Source of the DNA: JBCBCP01 sp039817385 | Lineage (GTDB): Bacteria; Pseudomonadota; Alphaproteobacteria; Rhodobacterales; Rhodobacteraceae | Assembly (NCBI GenBank): GCA_039817385.1 | Contig: JBCBVY010000002.1 | Coordinates: 248,001-312,000 of the forward strand | DNA: 64,000 nucleotides | Direction: 5' to 3' | Part shown: piece after piece, positions 16,818 through 25,804 of the stretch | Numbering within the stretch: position 1 is the first letter of the stretch | How the letters are laid out: each line of letters opens with the position of its first letter | Notes under the pieces: model-generated | Told to the model about the DNA's origin: nothing | Databases searched by the model: none | Seen by the model: the letters and a program-made list of their open reading frames with translations, nothing else | Position numbers and translations under genes: made by a program

Positions 16818-16894
16818 TGGTCGGAGTAGCAGGATTCGAACCTACGACTTCTGCCTCCCGAAGACAGCGCTCTACCAGGCTGAGCTATACTCCG
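16818..16894 (-). tRNA. tRNA-Pro (anticodon CGG)
   Basis: Read on the minus strand, the 77-nt gene has acceptor CGGAGTA/TACTCCG, anticodon stem CTGTC/GGCAG with loop TTCGGGA (anticodon CGG), a canonical GTAGG-TTCGAAT-CCTGC T arm and encoded CCA. It sits between convergent genes, 10 bases after the iron permease stop. Confidence 0.95.
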
Positions 16895-16909
16895 ACCGTG
16901 CGCGGTGGA

Positions 16910-18262
16910 TTACGCCTGCTCGCCCGGTTTGGCAAGGGGGCGGGCGTGCGCCATCCGGAAGAATCGCCACGTGATCAGGCTGCCCGCAAGCGCAACGCCG
17001 GAGCCATATCCGATCCAGACGCCGCCGGGGCCCCAATGAGACCAGAACCCAAGGGCATAGCCCAGCGGAAGCGCCACTATCCAGTAGGCGAAAAGGGTAA
17101 TCGATACGGGCACGACATTGTCCGTTATCCCGCGCGCGGCGCCCAGCATCGTGCCCTGAATGCCGTCAAAGATTTGCATGACCGCGGTGATGACAAAGAG
17201 GGTCAGGGCAATCGAGATCACCTCCGGGTCATCCGATAGCGCCCGTGTGATGACGCCGCGCAAGCCGAGAACGGCGAGCATCGCGAGGCTCATCCAGCCG
17301 ATGATGATACCAAGCGCCGCGCGCCCGATTGTCGTCAGCCGTTCGCGCTGCCCGGCGCCCACAGCCTGCCCAATGCGGATCGACACCGCTATGGCGACCC
17401 CTAGCGGCAGCATGTAAAGGACGCCGCCAATCGAGTTGACGATTTGGTTGGCCGCCAGCGCCGCGGCGCTGAACCAGCCCATCATTAGCGCGGCCACCGC
17501 GTAGGCGCCCCCTTCGCTGATGTAGCCCGCGGCGATGACACCGCCTTGCGTGACCTGCGCCCGAACCTCTTGCCGCGTCATCGGGACCCGTCGGCGGCTG
17601 TCTTTGAGCGCAGGCAGGCGCCGCCAGAGCCACCACAAAAGGCCAAGCGAGGCCGTCTGCGAAAAGAGGCTTGCAACGCCCGCCCCTGTCAGCCCCAGGC
17701 CGGGCCAGCCGCCGATCCCGTGGATGAGCAGGTAATTGGCCGGAACGTTTAGGAGGACGGCAAAGAAAGCCACCGCCACCCCCAGCCATGCCTGATCTGT
17801 CGCATCGAAGAGCGACTTGAGCGAATAGAACAGGGTAAACGGCACCAGCGAAAGCGCCATCGTCACCCAGTAGCCGGGGAGCGCGTCCAGCACCTCCTGC
17901 GGCTGGCCAAGCACTGGCAGCGCGAAAAGCAGCGCCAGCATGATGCACAGCCCGATCACCCCGGCGACAGAGGCAACAGCGATCGCGGCAGAGGTCGCGC
18001 GCGAGAGCGCATCGACGTTGTTGTTCCCGACCGCTTCGGCCACGCGCACGCCCGCAACGGATGCAAAGCCATAAAGACCGGCATAGAGCACGAACAGAAC
18101 CGCTGTCGTAAGCGCAGCACCGGCCAGCGGCACCGTGCCAAGCGGCGCGATCATAATCGTGTCGATCACCCCGATCAGGGTCGCCGCAGCCAGTGACACG
18201 ACAATTGGCACGGCAAGCTGGATCACAGCGCGGGCTTCGCCTTTGGCGGTGGGCTGGGTCAT
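16910..18262 (-). CDS. MATE-family multidrug/cation antiporter (NorM-like)
   Basis: 450 residues with 12 hydrophobic segments in two six-helix halves. Typical MATE features include LAVPIVVSLAAATLIGVIDTIMIAPLG at the N-terminus, the NVPANYLLIHG and SEGGAYAVAALMMGW segments, GVAIAVSIRIGQAVGAG, and GIQGTMLGAARGITD. The family exports drugs or organic cations in exchange for Na+ or H+. It is preceded by a 126-base gap to the GNAT gene, so it may have its own promoter. Substrate is not predictable. Confidence 0.9.
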   Translation of the reverse strand: MTQPTAKGEARAVIQLAVPIVVSLAAATLIGVIDTIMIAPLGTVPLAGAALTTAVLFVLYAGLYGFASVAGVRVAEAVGNNNVDALSRATSAAIAVASVAGVIGLCIMLALLFALPVLGQPQEVLDALPGYWVTMALSLVPFTLFYSLKSLFDATDQAWLGVAVAFFAVLLNVPANYLLIHGIGGWPGLGLTGAGVASLFSQTASLGLLWWLWRRLPALKDSRRRVPMTRQEVRAQVTQGGVIAAGYISEGGAYAVAALMMGWFSAAALAANQIVNSIGGVLYMLPLGVAIAVSIRIGQAVGAGQRERLTTIGRAALGIIIGWMSLAMLAVLGLRGVITRALSDDPEVISIALTLFVITAVMQIFDGIQGTMLGAARGITDNVVPVSITLFAYWIVALPLGYALGFWSHWGPGGVWIGYGSGVALAGSLITWRFFRMAHARPLAKPGEQA

Positions 18263-18388
18263 GGTGCAATCCGTTTTAAGGTCTTCGGGCTTGGACCTGC
18301 GCTAGGTGAATCAGGCGCCAGCTGCGCGGCGCAGGGGAGTGCTACCTGAGATCGCGGCGCAGGCAACCCGGGGTGCTGCCCAAACCTG

Positions 18389-18850
18389 TCAGGACGCGGC
18401 AAAGCCCTTTAGCGCTTCGGCCCCCACAGTGAAGGAGGTCTTGCCATTGTCCGGCGCGCCGAGGCGGGCGTAGAACTGCAACGCGTCGGCTTCCTTGCTT
18501 TCCCAGCGCAGCGAATTGTAGCCGAGCGCCATCGCCCGTTCCGCAAGATTGCGCATCAGGGCCCGCCCCGCGCCCGTGCCCCGCGCGTCGGCGGTCACGT
18601 ACAGCTCTTTGAGGTAAAGCGCAAAGCCGTCCCCTGCCGGAAACACGCGCGCGGAACAGGTGAAGCCGACCGCCTCTGTCCCGTTCCAAGCGATATCGGC
18701 GGTCAGGCCGTGGTCTGCGAGCAGTTCCTGCAGAATGACCTTTTCGACCGAGGCGGGCTGGGCCGGGCTGCCGTAATGGGCCACGCAGTCACGGTAGAGG
18801 CGTAAAAATGCCTCCGTGTCCTCTGAGGCAAAGGGGCGGACCTCGATCAC
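18389..18850 (-). CDS. GNAT-family N-acetyltransferase
   Basis: 153 residues of the GNAT fold. The acetyl-CoA pyrophosphate loop is seen as LYVTADARGTGAGRALMRNL (about 88-107), with the beta-bulge region preceding it and the C-terminal YNSLRWESKEADALQFYARLGA typical of family members acting on small amines or amino acids. The start is GTG at 18850, overlapping the leuB stop as GTGA, so it is translated as part of the leucine transcript. Substrate unknown. Confidence 0.87.
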   Translation of the reverse strand: MIEVRPFASEDTEAFLRLYRDCVAHYGSPAQPASVEKVILQELLADHGLTADIAWNGTEAVGFTCSARVFPAGDGFALYLKELYVTADARGTGAGRALMRNLAERAMALGYNSLRWESKEADALQFYARLGAPDNGKTSFTVGAEALKGFAAS

Positions 18851-19950
18851 AGGCTCGCGTCGAGCTTGGCCAGAAGCGCGTCGCCCATTTCGGTCGTGCT
18901 GACCGGCGTTGCGCCTTCCTCCCCCAACAGGTCCGCAGTGCGCAGACCATCGGCCAGTACGGCCTCAACCGCCTTTTCCAGCCGGTCTGCCTCCCCCCCG
19001 GCATCAAAGCTGTAGCGCAGGGCCATCGCAAAGCTCAGGATGCAGGCGATGGGGTTCGCCTTGCCCTGGCCCGCGATGTCGGGGGCGGAGCCGTGCACCG
19101 GCTCATACAGCGCCTTGGGCCGGCCATTTTCCATCGGCGCACCAAGCGAGGCGGAGGGCAGCATCCCGAGCGAGCCGGTGAGCATGGCCGCAAGATCCGA
19201 CAGTAGATCGCCAAAGAGGTTGTCGGTCACGATCACGTCGAACTGTTTGGGCCAGCGGGTCAGCTGCATCGCGCCCGCATCCGCGTACATGTGGGACAGC
19301 TCCACCTCGGGGTAATCCTTGCCGACCTCGGTCACCACCTCGCGCCAGAGGATGCCCGATTCCATCACATTGGCCTTTTCCATCGAGCACAGCTTCTTGC
19401 CGCGGCGCATAGCCAGCTCGAACGCGGAGCGGGCGACGCGGTCGATCTCGCTTTCGGTGTAGCGTTGGGTGTTGATGCCCACACGCTCATTGCCTTCTTC
19501 AATGATCCCGCGCGGCTCGCCGAAATAGACGCCCGAGGTCAGCTCGCGCACGATCATGATGTCGAGGCCCGCGACCACGTCTTTTTTCAGTGACGAAAAA
19601 TCGGCCAGCGCGTCAAAGCACTGCGCGGGGCGGAGGTTGGAAAACAGGTCCATCTCCTTGCGCAGGCGCAGCAGGCCGCGTTCGGGTTTGACGGAGAAGT
19701 CGAGTTCATCGTATTTCGGCCCGCCCACGGCGCCCAGCAGCACCGCGTCCACCTCTTGCGCGCGTGCCATCGTGTCATCGTGCAGGGGCGTGCCGTGCGC
19801 GTCATAGGCCGCGCCGCCGACCAGATCCTCGCTCACGTCAAAGGCCAGATCGCGCTTGGCGCCGTACCAGTCGATGATGCGGCGCACCTCGGCCATGACC
19901 TCGGGGCCGATGCCGTCACCGGCGAGGATCAGAAGGGAGGGGTTGGACAT
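18847..19950 (-). CDS. leuB: 3-Isopropylmalate dehydrogenase
   Basis: 367 residues from the ATG at 19950; an upstream GTG would add only three residues. LeuB motifs are complete: LILAGDGIGPEVM, LLGAVGGPKYD, LRLRKEMDLFSNLRPAQ, REL(T)SGVYFGEPRG, the metal-binding HMYADAGAMQL and DNLFGDLLSDLAAM, and VHGSAPDIAGQGKANPIA. It oxidises and decarboxylates 3-isopropylmalate to 2-ketoisocaproate with NAD+. It follows leuC and leuD on the same strand with two unrelated genes interposed. Confidence 0.97.
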   Translation of the reverse strand: MSNPSLLILAGDGIGPEVMAEVRRIIDWYGAKRDLAFDVSEDLVGGAAYDAHGTPLHDDTMARAQEVDAVLLGAVGGPKYDELDFSVKPERGLLRLRKEMDLFSNLRPAQCFDALADFSSLKKDVVAGLDIMIVRELTSGVYFGEPRGIIEEGNERVGINTQRYTESEIDRVARSAFELAMRRGKKLCSMEKANVMESGILWREVVTEVGKDYPEVELSHMYADAGAMQLTRWPKQFDVIVTDNLFGDLLSDLAAMLTGSLGMLPSASLGAPMENGRPKALYEPVHGSAPDIAGQGKANPIACILSFAMALRYSFDAGGEADRLEKAVEAVLADGLRTADLLGEEGATPVSTTEMGDALLAKLDASL

Positions 19951-20025
19951 GTGGCGCACTCCTTGAAAACCGTCCGGGCGGGGGTATCGCGGGGCTTGGC
20001 AGCGGTCAAGCGAGCGGCCCGCATC

Positions 20026-21016
20026 CTAGGGGGTAATGTCGACCCAGACGATGCGATGGCGGCTGGCTTCCGGGTTGGGAGCGGTCACGCCGCTGGCGGT
20101 AACGGTCAAGGCGTTTGAGGGCAGGATGTAGGATGCGCGCATCGGGCCGGTCTGCGGCCAATTCGCGGTGGGCTGCGCCGTGCCTTCGGGGGTTTGCAGG
20201 CGCGCCTCGTCCAGCAGGCTTTGCATGACGCCGCGCAGCCCTTCGCCCTTGTTCGGGTCGATATTCGACTGCCCGGCAAGGATCGGGTTCGGGCCAGGCG
20301 GGCCAAAGGCGCCATCCAGGTAGTGCTGCCAAAACCGCGCCTCGTCCCCGCCGCGCTTGCCGTTGCGGTCCTCGGGGCCGTCAAAGACGGGCGTGCTGCC
20401 GTGCCAGGTCAAAAGGGTGATTTGCCCCAGCTCCGGCACGTCGATGGGAATGGCCCAGTGGGCGACGGACGACAGCCGCTGGATCGCGTGTGCCGCTTCG
20501 CTGGGGAAGGGCGCGCGGTTCCGGGTGGGCATGTTGGCGTCCGGCAGGTCGCGCCAGAGGCGCGTGGTGAAATCCTGCACCCCTGCTTCCCGGATCGGAT
20601 AACGCGACAGAACCGCCATGCCGCCCTGCCCGGTGAAGGTGCCATAGCCAAATGCGTCGCGGGGGCCATAGCGCAGGCCATCGCCATCGAGGTCCACGCC
20701 TGTCGCGATGCCGGTATTGGGCTTTGCGGCAAAGCGGTGCGGGTAGGGGGCTACCAGCGCTTCGGAAAGCGCGGCAAGGGCGCGCCCGTCATAGTCCCAG
20801 TCAAACCCTTGCAGGACGAGGATGTCCGGGTTCAGCGCGTCAATCTCGGCGATCACGGCGCGCACCTGCGCATCTTTTCCACGCGCGATATCGCGCAGCA
20901 GCAGGCCCGGCCCGTCCCGAAACAGCTCCGTGTTGTAGGTGGCAATGCGAACGCTGTCGGCCAGCGCCCATGTTCCGGTCAGCAGCCACAGGATCAGGCC
21001 AGCGACAAGCCCCCAT
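20026..21016 (-). CDS. Secreted endonuclease/exonuclease/phosphatase-family protein (start out of frame by one base)
   Basis: The EEP domain is recognisable: RIATYNTELF, the DILVLQGFDWDYDG segment (metal-binding region), GGMAVLSRYPI, LLTWHGSTPVFDG, ILAGQSNIDPN and the C-terminal SRHRIVWVDITP. The family cleaves phosphodiesters or phosphates. A Sec-type hydrophobic leader (LVAGLILWLLTGTWALA) precedes it. The only ATG suited to that leader, at 21016-21014, is one base out of frame because of a G5 run directly after AT. The open frame instead continues to an ATG at 21120, overlapping the upstream membrane gene by 127 bases. The span given starts at the out-of-frame ATG; the body of the gene is in the frame ending at 20026. 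Confidence 0.72.
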
Positions 21017-21836
21017 CCTCGTCCTGGGCGTAGGTGCGGCGGCGCTTTTCCTGAATCATGCTGGCGATCTTGGTCAATGCGATGCCGCGCATGATCAGGC
21101 TTGCGGGAAGGAAGGCCCATGCGGTCAGGATCCAGATCAGCGATTGGGAGTCGTCCAGCGATAACGGGCCTACCAGATCATGCGCGGCCTTGGCCAGCGC
21201 GGGAATGATGAAGGGCAACATGCAGCCCAGCGCAATGGCCACCCGCGCATCCCGTTGCATCCGGTGCAGCGCGTCACCGCCCGCTGTGGGGTCAAACAGC
21301 GGCAGGTTGATCCAGACGTTGAACGCCGCGCCACGCCCTGACGGCCAGCCAAAGACGCGGACCAGCGCAAAGAAGATCGCCACCGCCAGCAGCGACAGCG
21401 CATAGGTCAGGCCCGCCGCCGCGCGCACCAAGTCGACCGTTGCCGCGCTGGCTTCTGCCGGGATGCTCAGCACCACGAGGCGGACGGGGGAATAGGGGAA
21501 GTCGAGCGTGTCGCCGATCAGCGTGGCCACAGAGGTGATCGCACTGTTGGCGAGTGTCACCTCGGTGCGGCCTTTGCAGATGGTTGTCAGCAAGATCACC
21601 ATCAGGAACAGCGCGAAAAAGCGCAGCCGGTTGATGGGCGGTGCATCACGGAAGGCGATGATTGACGGGAAGACGGAGTTGTATTCAACGAAGACGAGGA
21701 AGAACGCCAAAAGCGCAATCAAAACAGTGATCTGCGTCGTGTCGGCACTCACATCCGGCAGCACGAGCGCTGGCGTGATGATCATCAGCGCTACCAACAG
21801 ACCGCGGAGTGCCGCGCCCAACATACGTGCAATCAC
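20994..21836 (-). CDS. Conserved membrane protein of unknown function
   Basis: 280 residues with about six hydrophobic segments (around 5-30, 37-60, 72-88, 145-170, 205-225, 240-260). The start is ATG at 21836. I recognise no enzymatic motif or characterised family. It sits between leuD and the EEP-family gene, whose reading frame it overlaps, and the pair may function together at the cell surface. The charged C-terminal tail (EKRRRTYAQDEDGG) is predicted to be cytoplasmic by its basic residues. Confidence 0.65.
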   Translation of the reverse strand: MIARMLGAALRGLLVALMIITPALVLPDVSADTTQITVLIALLAFFLVFVEYNSVFPSIIAFRDAPPINRLRFFALFLMVILLTTICKGRTEVTLANSAITSVATLIGDTLDFPYSPVRLVVLSIPAEASAATVDLVRAAAGLTYALSLLAVAIFFALVRVFGWPSGRGAAFNVWINLPLFDPTAGGDALHRMQRDARVAIALGCMLPFIIPALAKAAHDLVGPLSLDDSQSLIWILTAWAFLPASLIMRGIALTKIASMIQEKRRRTYAQDEDGGLSLA

Positions 21837-22143
21837 GTCTCGATCCCTTCAAACTGGCCAGCCGCGATTACGTGCCGCGTACTTGTTCCAACTTGACCCC
21901 GCCAGGAAGGGCGGGCTGCCTCATTCTTGCCCAAGTTTTGCCTTCTTTCCCGGACTGGCTCAAGCTCTTTGGTTAATATGACTTAATCACTGCGTTGGAT
22001 TGGGGGCGGGGGTGGTGCGTTCTTGCATCATTTTGACGGCGCAAACGTGGCACGCGCCACATGTTGTGTTGGCGGCGTTCTGAAACACAAATGCCGCGCC
22101 TCTTTGGGAGGCACGGCGTTGATTTCGCTCAGGTGAAGGTGGG
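21837..22143. other. Intergenic region of about 307 bases with a likely leuD terminator
   Basis: There is no convincing gene. It holds the promoter region of the membrane gene (AT-rich TTGGTTAATATGACTTAATC around 21968-21987) and, close to leuD, an imperfect hairpin described separately. Short open frames here show no coding features. Confidence 0.5.
22085..22118 (-). terminator. Probable rho-independent terminator after leuD
   Basis: On the minus strand, GCCGTGCCTC and GAGGCGCGGC form an imperfect hairpin around a CAAA-type loop (22093-22117), followed by ATTTGTGTTT. It begins 26 bases after the leuD stop. The weak T tract keeps confidence moderate. Confidence 0.5.
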
Positions 22144-22749
22144 TCAGACCCAGGGGCGTTCCGCGCTGAGTTTGGCCTCAAACGCGTCGATGGCTGGGGC
22201 TTTCTCCATCGACAGGCCAATATCGTCGAGCCCTTCCATCAGGCAGTGCTTTTTGAAGCTGTCCACCTCAAAGCTGAACGTCTCCCCGTCCGAAGAGGTG
22301 ACCGTCTGCGCCGCAAGGTCGATGGTCATCCGGGCGTTCGATCCCTTTTCGGCGTCTTTCATCAGCACGTCCACGGCCTCTTGTGGTAGGGCGATGGGCA
22401 GGATGCCGTTCTTGAAGCAGTTGTTATAGAAGATGTCGGCAAAGCTGGGCGCGATCACGCAGCGGATGCCGAAATCCTTGATCGCCCAAGGCGCGTGCTC
22501 GCGGCTGGACCCGCAACCGAAATTGTCGCCCGCCACAAGGATCTCTGCGTCGCGGTATTGCGGCTGGTTCAGCACGAAATCGGGCAGCTCTTTGCCATCG
22601 TCGTCATAGCGCATCTCGTCAAAGAGGTTTACGCCAAGGCCCGAGCGTTTGATCGTTTTCAGAAACTGCTTGGGGATGATCATATCGGTGTCGATGTTGA
22701 TCAGGGGCAGCGGGGCGGCGATGCCGGTCAGGGTGGTGAATTTGTCCAT
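22144..22749 (-). CDS. leuD: 3-Isopropylmalate dehydratase small subunit
   Basis: 201 residues from the ATG at 22749, the usual LeuD length. An AAGGA ribosome binding site ends eight bases before this ATG. Family motifs are intact: PLPLINIDTDMIIPKQFLK, DNFGCGSSREHAPWA, and FADIFYNNCFKNGILPI. With LeuC it isomerises 2- to 3-isopropylmalate. The same frame stays open upstream to 23124, so this start lies inside a longer ORF that begins with a Tat signal (see the next entry). LeuD probably is made from its own start. Confidence 0.95.
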   Translation of the reverse strand: MDKFTTLTGIAAPLPLINIDTDMIIPKQFLKTIKRSGLGVNLFDEMRYDDDGKELPDFVLNQPQYRDAEILVAGDNFGCGSSREHAPWAIKDFGIRCVIAPSFADIFYNNCFKNGILPIALPQEAVDVLMKDAEKGSNARMTIDLAAQTVTSSDGETFSFEVDSFKKHCLMEGLDDIGLSMEKAPAIDAFEAKLSAERPWV

Positions 22750-23124
22750 TGCTTGTGTCCTTGTCGACGGTGTCCGGGTCTTCGCGCGTGTCGTGCGCGG
22801 CGTGCTCTTGGCGCGCTTGAGGCCCATGAGGTCTGGTTTGGTGATTTGGCTGACGGCCTGAACCCGGCTGCCGCCGAGGACCGGCTTGACGAAGTTGCTG
22901 TCCACCATCTCTGCGATCATCGCTTCGGCCTGCGGGACGCTGACCTTCAGGCGATGGGCGATCCCGGCGGCGCTGATATTGGCGCGGGTGCGGGCGTGGA
23001 ACACGGCCAGCCCGTACATGTACCGGTTATAGGTGGCAGCGACAGGCGCTGCGGTGCCTATCGCGGGCAGCAGCGGTGCAGCGGTGGCCGCACCCGCAAG
23101 CGACAGGAAGGTGCGCCGCTTCAT
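22750..23124 (-). CDS. Tat-signal, winged-helix-like small protein reading in frame into leuD without a stop
   Basis: The ATG at 23124 opens a frame with a twin-arginine leader (KRRTFLSLAGAATAAP), then a helical region resembling a small winged-helix (ISAAGIAHRLKVSVPQAEAMIAEMVD), then a basic low-complexity linker (RTTRAKTRTPSTRT). No stop codon occurs before the leuD ATG, so translation would yield a 326-residue Tat-signal-LeuD fusion. Small hypothetical genes between leuC and leuD are known in relatives, but normally as separate genes. It may be a real protein that lost its stop, or leuD may be translated only from its own start. Function unknown. Confidence 0.5.
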
Positions 23125-23161
23125 GCGCGGGCCCCCATGCCGTTTGTGGGCGCGGGATGCA

Positions 23162-24565
23162 TCACATCAACTCCCGCACGTCCGTGAGCTTGCCGGTGAT
23201 CGCGGCGGCGGCGGCCATTGCGGGACTCATCAGGTGGGTGCGCCCGCCGCGGCCCTGGCGGCCTTCGAAGTTGCGGTTGGACGTCGCCGCGCAGCGCTCG
23301 CCCGGTTGCAGCTGGTCGGGGTTCATCGCGAGGCACATGGAGCAGCCCGCGAGGCGCCATTCAAAGCCCGCGTCGCGGAAGATGTCCGCAAGCCCCTCTT
23401 CTTCGGCCTGCGCGCGGACAAGGCCCGATCCGGGCACGACCATCGCGCGTTTCACGGCGATCTTCTTGCCTTTCAGGATCTCCGCGGCGGCGCGCAGATC
23501 TTCGATGCGGCCATTCGTGCAGGAGCCGATGAAGACCGTGTCGATGGCGACGTCCCTTAGGGGCGTGCCGGGGGTGAGGCCCATGTAGTCGAGGCTGCGC
23601 GCGGCGGCGTCGACCTTGCCACCCTCAAAGTCGGTGGAGGCGGGGACGGCGGCGGTGATCGGCAGCACGTCTTCGGGGGAGGTGCCCCAGGTCACGACCG
23701 GCGCGATGTCCTCGCCCTTGATCGTGATGACCTTGTCCCAATGGGCGCCCTCGTCGGAGTAGAGGGTTTTCCACCACGCCAGCGCGGCTTCCCACTGCGC
23801 GCCCTTCGGTGCGTGCGGGCGGCCCATACAATACTCAAACGTCTTCTCGTCCGGCGCGATGAGGCCCGCGCGCGCGCCGCCTTCGATGGCCATGTTGCAG
23901 ACGGTCATGCGGCCTTCCATCGACAAATCGCGAATGGCCTCGCCGCAATACTCGATCACGTAGCCGGTGCCGCCCGCCGTGCCGGTCGCGCCGATCACGG
24001 ACAGCGTGATGTCCTTTGCCGTGACGCCGGGGCGCAGCTTGCCCGTGATCTCGACCTTCATGTTCTTGGACTTTTTCTGGATCAGCGTTTGCGTGGCCAG
24101 AACGTGTTCTACCTCGGAAGTGCCGATGCCGTGGGCGAGCGCTCCGAACGCGCCGTGGGTCGCCGTGTGGCTGTCGCCGCACACAACCGTCATGCCGGGC
24201 AGGGTCCAGCCCTGTTCGGGGCCGACGATGTGCACGATGCCCTGGCGGATGTCGGAGACGGGGTAGTAGTGGATGCCGAAGTCTTTTGCGTTCTTGTCAA
24301 GCGCTTCGACCTGGATGCGGCTGTCCTCGGTCATGGCGTCCGGGTTCTCGCGCCCCTCTGTGGTGGGCACGTTGTGGTCCGGCACTGCGATGGTCTTTTT
24401 CGGCGCGCGCACCTTGCGGCCCGCCATGCGCAGCCCTTCAAAGGCTTGCGGGCTGGTCACCTCGTGCACGAGGTGGCGGTCGATATAGAGCAGGCAGGTG
24501 CCGTCCTCGGCCGCGTGGGCGACGTGGGCATCCCAGATTTTGTCATAAAGCGTCTTGGGGGACAT
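23162..24565 (-). CDS. leuC: 3-Isopropylmalate dehydratase large subunit
   Basis: 467 residues, the full length of the aconitase-type large subunit. Seen: LLYIDRHLVHEVTSPQAFE, VVCGDSHTATHGAFG, the catalytic and cluster-binding VFIGSCTNGRIEDL, and the CxxC pair in GCSMCLAMNPD that completes the 4Fe-4S site, with C-terminal TSNRNFEGRQG. It works with LeuD in leucine synthesis. It is the first gene of the minus-strand leucine cluster, with 225 bases of non-coding sequence before the next feature. Confidence 0.97.
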   Translation of the reverse strand: MSPKTLYDKIWDAHVAHAAEDGTCLLYIDRHLVHEVTSPQAFEGLRMAGRKVRAPKKTIAVPDHNVPTTEGRENPDAMTEDSRIQVEALDKNAKDFGIHYYPVSDIRQGIVHIVGPEQGWTLPGMTVVCGDSHTATHGAFGALAHGIGTSEVEHVLATQTLIQKKSKNMKVEITGKLRPGVTAKDITLSVIGATGTAGGTGYVIEYCGEAIRDLSMEGRMTVCNMAIEGGARAGLIAPDEKTFEYCMGRPHAPKGAQWEAALAWWKTLYSDEGAHWDKVITIKGEDIAPVVTWGTSPEDVLPITAAVPASTDFEGGKVDAAARSLDYMGLTPGTPLRDVAIDTVFIGSCTNGRIEDLRAAAEILKGKKIAVKRAMVVPGSGLVRAQAEEEGLADIFRDAGFEWRLAGCSMCLAMNPDQLQPGERCAATSNRNFEGRQGRGGRTHLMSPAMAAAAAITGKLTDVRELM

Positions 24566-24790
24566 GTGTGCGGTCCTCTCCCGTGGTGATGGCTGGTGTT
24601 TCGACTTGGCTCGGGGTGGCGAGGTTATAGTCGGGCCAGCACCGAACGGGCCGCCCCGTGGAAACGTTCGCGCAGGCGCGCGCGGTCAACGATATGCCAA
24701 GGCTGTGTCACCCGCCCGTCGTACCCGGCTTTGCAGGCCCGATCAAGCGGGCGGCTTGAGGCGCTTCGGCGCACGTGGCAGGGCCCGGGC

Positions 24791-25191
24791 ATGGAGCCAG
24801 AGACACCGCAATCACCCGCAGAGCCGCTCAATCCGGGCGAAAAGCTGATGGCGCTTCTGTCCGGGCTTGCCACCTCCGCGCAATCGTTTGGGGAGCGGCT
24901 GCTGACCCCGGGCTGGACGCAGTGCCAAGCGCTCATGATCCTCGGCCTTGCGCTCTTCTGCTGGGGTCTGGGGCGCGTGTCCGGCGCGGCGCTGGACCGG
25001 ACCGTGCGCGCGCGCAGCGGTTGGCAAGCGAGGCAACTGCGCGGCGTCATCGACACGGCCTGACAAACATCCGGGGCAACGTGTACCTTGCGCTGTGGGA
25101 TGCGTTTCAGGCGAATGGCATCTCCATCCCCTTCCCGCAGCGCGAGGTTCGGATGCTTGGGGCGGATCAGCCGCCTTCGGTGATCGACTGA
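24791..25191 (+). pseudogene. Mechanosensitive channel (MscS family) remnant with a large internal deletion
   Basis: Two coding scraps in different frames are fused. The first (24791-25063) starts MEPETPQSPAEPLN, has one membrane segment (CQALMILGLALFCWGLGRVSG) and ends RQLRGVIDTA-stop. The second, in the next frame from about 25062 to 25191, reads NIRGNVYLALWDAFQANGI then SIPFPQREVRML, which is the hallmark C-terminus of MscS-type channels. Everything between, including the pore helix and the beta domain, is missing. The junction lies at about 25058-25066. This looks like deletion of most of a channel gene. The product cannot be functional. Confidence 0.7.
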
Positions 25192-25670
25192 AGCAACTTG
25201 ATACGCGCGGCCTTTCTTGCCTCAGCTGCATCAATCGCGACCCGTGAGCCGGTCAGCGGGAATTCGACGCGGCGCGTGCCCAGGATGATCCGCCAACTGC
25301 GGCCCGCTTTGAACAGCTCAACCTCGTCCGGGCTGATGGGAAAGAGGTAGGTCACCGCCCCGTCAAGCGCATTGCCCTGCCATATGAGTTCTGGCAGTGC
25401 GACCTCGCGGGTGCTGACACGGCCACTGCCGATGCGCAGAACCGAGGTGATGCTGTCGGAATAGCCGTCTGCCAGGATGCCGAAACCGGCCATTGCACCG
25501 GGCCCGTCCGGGTCGGGGATAATCACGGCAAAGCTGCCATCGGCGCGCACAAGGGCGGCCATATCGAGTTCAGGATTATACATGCTGTCCTGCGGTGTAA
25601 CCGCGCGCCAACGTTCTTCGGCGAGGGCCGGAGCGGCGATCAGAGACAGCAGCAGGATAAACGCACGCAT
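25167..25670 (-). CDS. Secreted protein of unknown function
   Basis: 167 residues from the ATG at 25670, chosen because a clear signal peptide follows (MRAFILLLSLIAAPALA, cleavage near AEE). The mature part (VIIPDPDGPGAMAGFGI, LLQSITEGG) has no recognised domain. A longer frame to 25712 has no family support. Its 3' end overlaps the decayed channel gene on the other strand by 25 bases. Confidence 0.65.
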   Translation of the reverse strand: MRAFILLLSLIAAPALAEERWRAVTPQDSMYNPELDMAALVRADGSFAVIIPDPDGPGAMAGFGILADGYSDSITSVLRIGSGRVSTREVALPELIWQGNALDGAVTYLFPISPDEVELFKAGRSWRIILGTRRVEFPLTGSRVAIDAAEARKAARIKLLQSITEGG

Positions 25671-25790
25671 AGCTCGCAGCTTAGGCACCCAATGGCCCGT
25701 ACGGCAATGCATGGGCGGCTTTCATTGAAATGTCACCTTGCTCTTGTTACATTTACGCATCCCTGCGCCGGGGCGCGGCGCAAGACAGAT

Positions 25791-25796
25791 AGGAGG
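25791..25796 (+). promoter_or_regulatory. Ribosome binding site defining a CTG start for rsfS
   Basis: A perfect AGGAGG, eight bases before CTG at 25805. No ATG, GTG or TTG in the rsfS frame lies between it and the GTG at 25949, which is well inside the conserved domain. Confidence 0.6.
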
Positions 25797-25804
25797 ACAG
25801 ACCT

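Noticed and set aside
21970..21986. CtrA-like site TTAA-N6-TTAA upstream of the membrane gene
   Set aside because: The consensus needs seven spacer bases; here there are six. One imperfect match is not enough.
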